A model generated the notes under the pieces. That model saw only the letters and a program-made list of their open reading frames with translations, was not told the DNA's origin and ran no database searches. DNA of 15,785 nucleotides from an uncultured Thalassospira sp. (lineage in GTDB: Bacteria > Pseudomonadota > Alphaproteobacteria > Rhodospirillales_A > Thalassospiraceae): NCBI GenBank assembly GCA_946885765.1, contig CAMPHD010000032.1, forward strand, positions 1 to 15,785, read 5' to 3'. Position numbers and translations under genes: made by a program. Numbering within the stretch: position 1 is the first letter of the stretch; every line of letters begins with the position of its first letter. Positions 15,134 to 15,785 of this stretch are shown one piece after another.

Positions 15134-15785
15134 ATGTATGTAGCCGTCAAAGGTGGCGAACGCGCCATCAACAATGCCCACCGGCTTCTGGCCGAAAAAC
15201 GCCGTGGCGACAGGGGCGTTGCCGAAATCGAAACCAGCCAGATCGAACAGCAATTGTCGCTTTCGGTTACCCGCGTCATGGCCGAAGGATCGCTTTATGA
15301 CCGTGATCTGGCCGCCCTTGCCATCAAGCAGGGCCGTGGTGACCTGATCGAGGCAATCTTCCTGATGCGGGCCTATCGCACCACATTGCCGCGTTTTGCC
15401 TTTTCCAGGCCGGTCAAAACCGCCGAAATGGATATCGCACGCCGCATTTCGGCAACCTTCAAGGATTTGCCGGGCGGGCAGATTCTCGGCCCGACATTTG
15501 ATTACACCCACCGCCTGCTTGATTTCACCCTGATGGCCAATGGCGAGGAACCGGCAACGGCCCACACCGCCGATCATCCCGTGGATGAAACCATGCCGCG
15601 CGTTCTTGATGACCTTCTGAATTACGAGGGCCTGATACAGGACGAACCCAACCCGACCAATGATGACGCCCCGGTCGCCGATCTGACACGCGAAGCCGTC
15701 AAATTCCCGGCTGATCGCGATCTTCGCTTGCAAAACCTCGCCCGCGGGGATGAGGGTTTTGTTCTGGCACTCGGTTATTCCACCC
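15134..15785 (+). CDS. phnI: C-P lyase nucleosidase subunit PhnI (3' end outside window)
   Basis: PhnI, with PhnG, PhnH and PhnL, displaces adenine from ATP and joins phosphonate to ribose-5-triphosphate. The first 217 codons are present; the full family length is about 360-370, so roughly 40 percent is missing beyond the right edge. The N-terminus MYVAVKGGERAINNAHRLL matches the E. coli protein almost residue for residue. Further conserved segments are IEQQLSLSVTRVMAEGSLYD, EAIFLMRAYRTTLPR, PGGQILGPTFDYTHRLLDF and LARGDEGFVLALGYST. A GAGG at 15121-15124 lies nine bases before the ATG. One base separates it from the phnH stop. It is the third gene of the operon; phnJ would be expected next. 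Confidence 0.97.
   Translation, partial: MYVAVKGGERAINNAHRLLAEKRRGDRGVAEIETSQIEQQLSLSVTRVMAEGSLYDRDLAALAIKQGRGDLIEAIFLMRAYRTTLPRFAFSRPVKTAEMDIARRISATFKDLPGGQILGPTFDYTHRLLDFTLMANGEEPATAHTADHPVDETMPRVLDDLLNYEGLIQDEPNPTNDDAPVADLTREAVKFPADRDLRLQNLARGDEGFVLALGYST

Noticed and set aside
14332..15279. 315-codon open frame on the minus strand across phnG, phnH and phnI
   Set aside because: Three overlapping, well-conserved phn genes occupy the plus strand; the antisense product shows no recognisable domain.

Overview
The window looks like ordinary chromosome of a moderately GC-rich marine alphaproteobacterium. Gene content, codon use and short intergenic spacing suggest Thalassospira or a near relative in Rhodospirillales. 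This assignment is inference from protein resemblance; no rRNA or other marker gene is present. I see no mobile element, CRISPR array, tRNA or rRNA.

Layout, left to right. (1) The 5' part of an unrecognised envelope protein on the minus strand, with signal peptide, coiled coil and membrane segment, running off the left edge. (2) A BaiN/HI0933-type flavoprotein on the plus strand behind a good sigma-70-type promoter. (3) A 60-residue two-helix membrane protein of the PLDc_N type, closed by a strong terminator. (4) A minus-strand TAXI-type TRAP transporter: solute-binding protein, then a fused 4TM/12TM permease, with a GC-rich hairpin between them. (5) A plus-strand MFS transporter. (6) Malate synthase G (glcB), ending in a perfect 30-bp palindromic terminator shared with (7) the convergent methionine aminopeptidase gene (map). 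(8) A TRIC/UPF0126 membrane protein divergent from map. (9) A large fusion of TPR repeats and a class I methyltransferase. (10) The start of a C-P lyase (phosphonate degradation) locus: phnF on the minus strand, divergent from phnG-phnH-phnI, with phnI cut by the right edge.

The regulatory DNA holds the most informative signals. Two exact matches to the alphaproteobacterial general-stress (EcfG-type) promoter, GGAAC-N16-CGTT, lie in the correct orientation. One is upstream of the small PLDc_N protein and one upstream of the MFS transporter; no other perfect match was found by eye on either strand. In the phnF-phnG gap, a TTGCCA-N17-TATAAC promoter is followed directly by two abutting HutC/PhnF-type boxes (GTATAGAC and GTCTAGAC), which would place repressor on the start site of the phn operon and over the phnF promoter. 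Other unexplained dyads lie upstream of glcB, the MFS gene, the TRAP operon and map.

How the genes work together: phnFGHI is one regulated pathway module, and the TRAP pair is one uptake system of unknown substrate. The rest are independent units: glyoxylate/glycolate carbon assimilation (glcB), N-terminal methionine removal (map), and single genes of partly unknown role. I found no clearly new multi-gene system.
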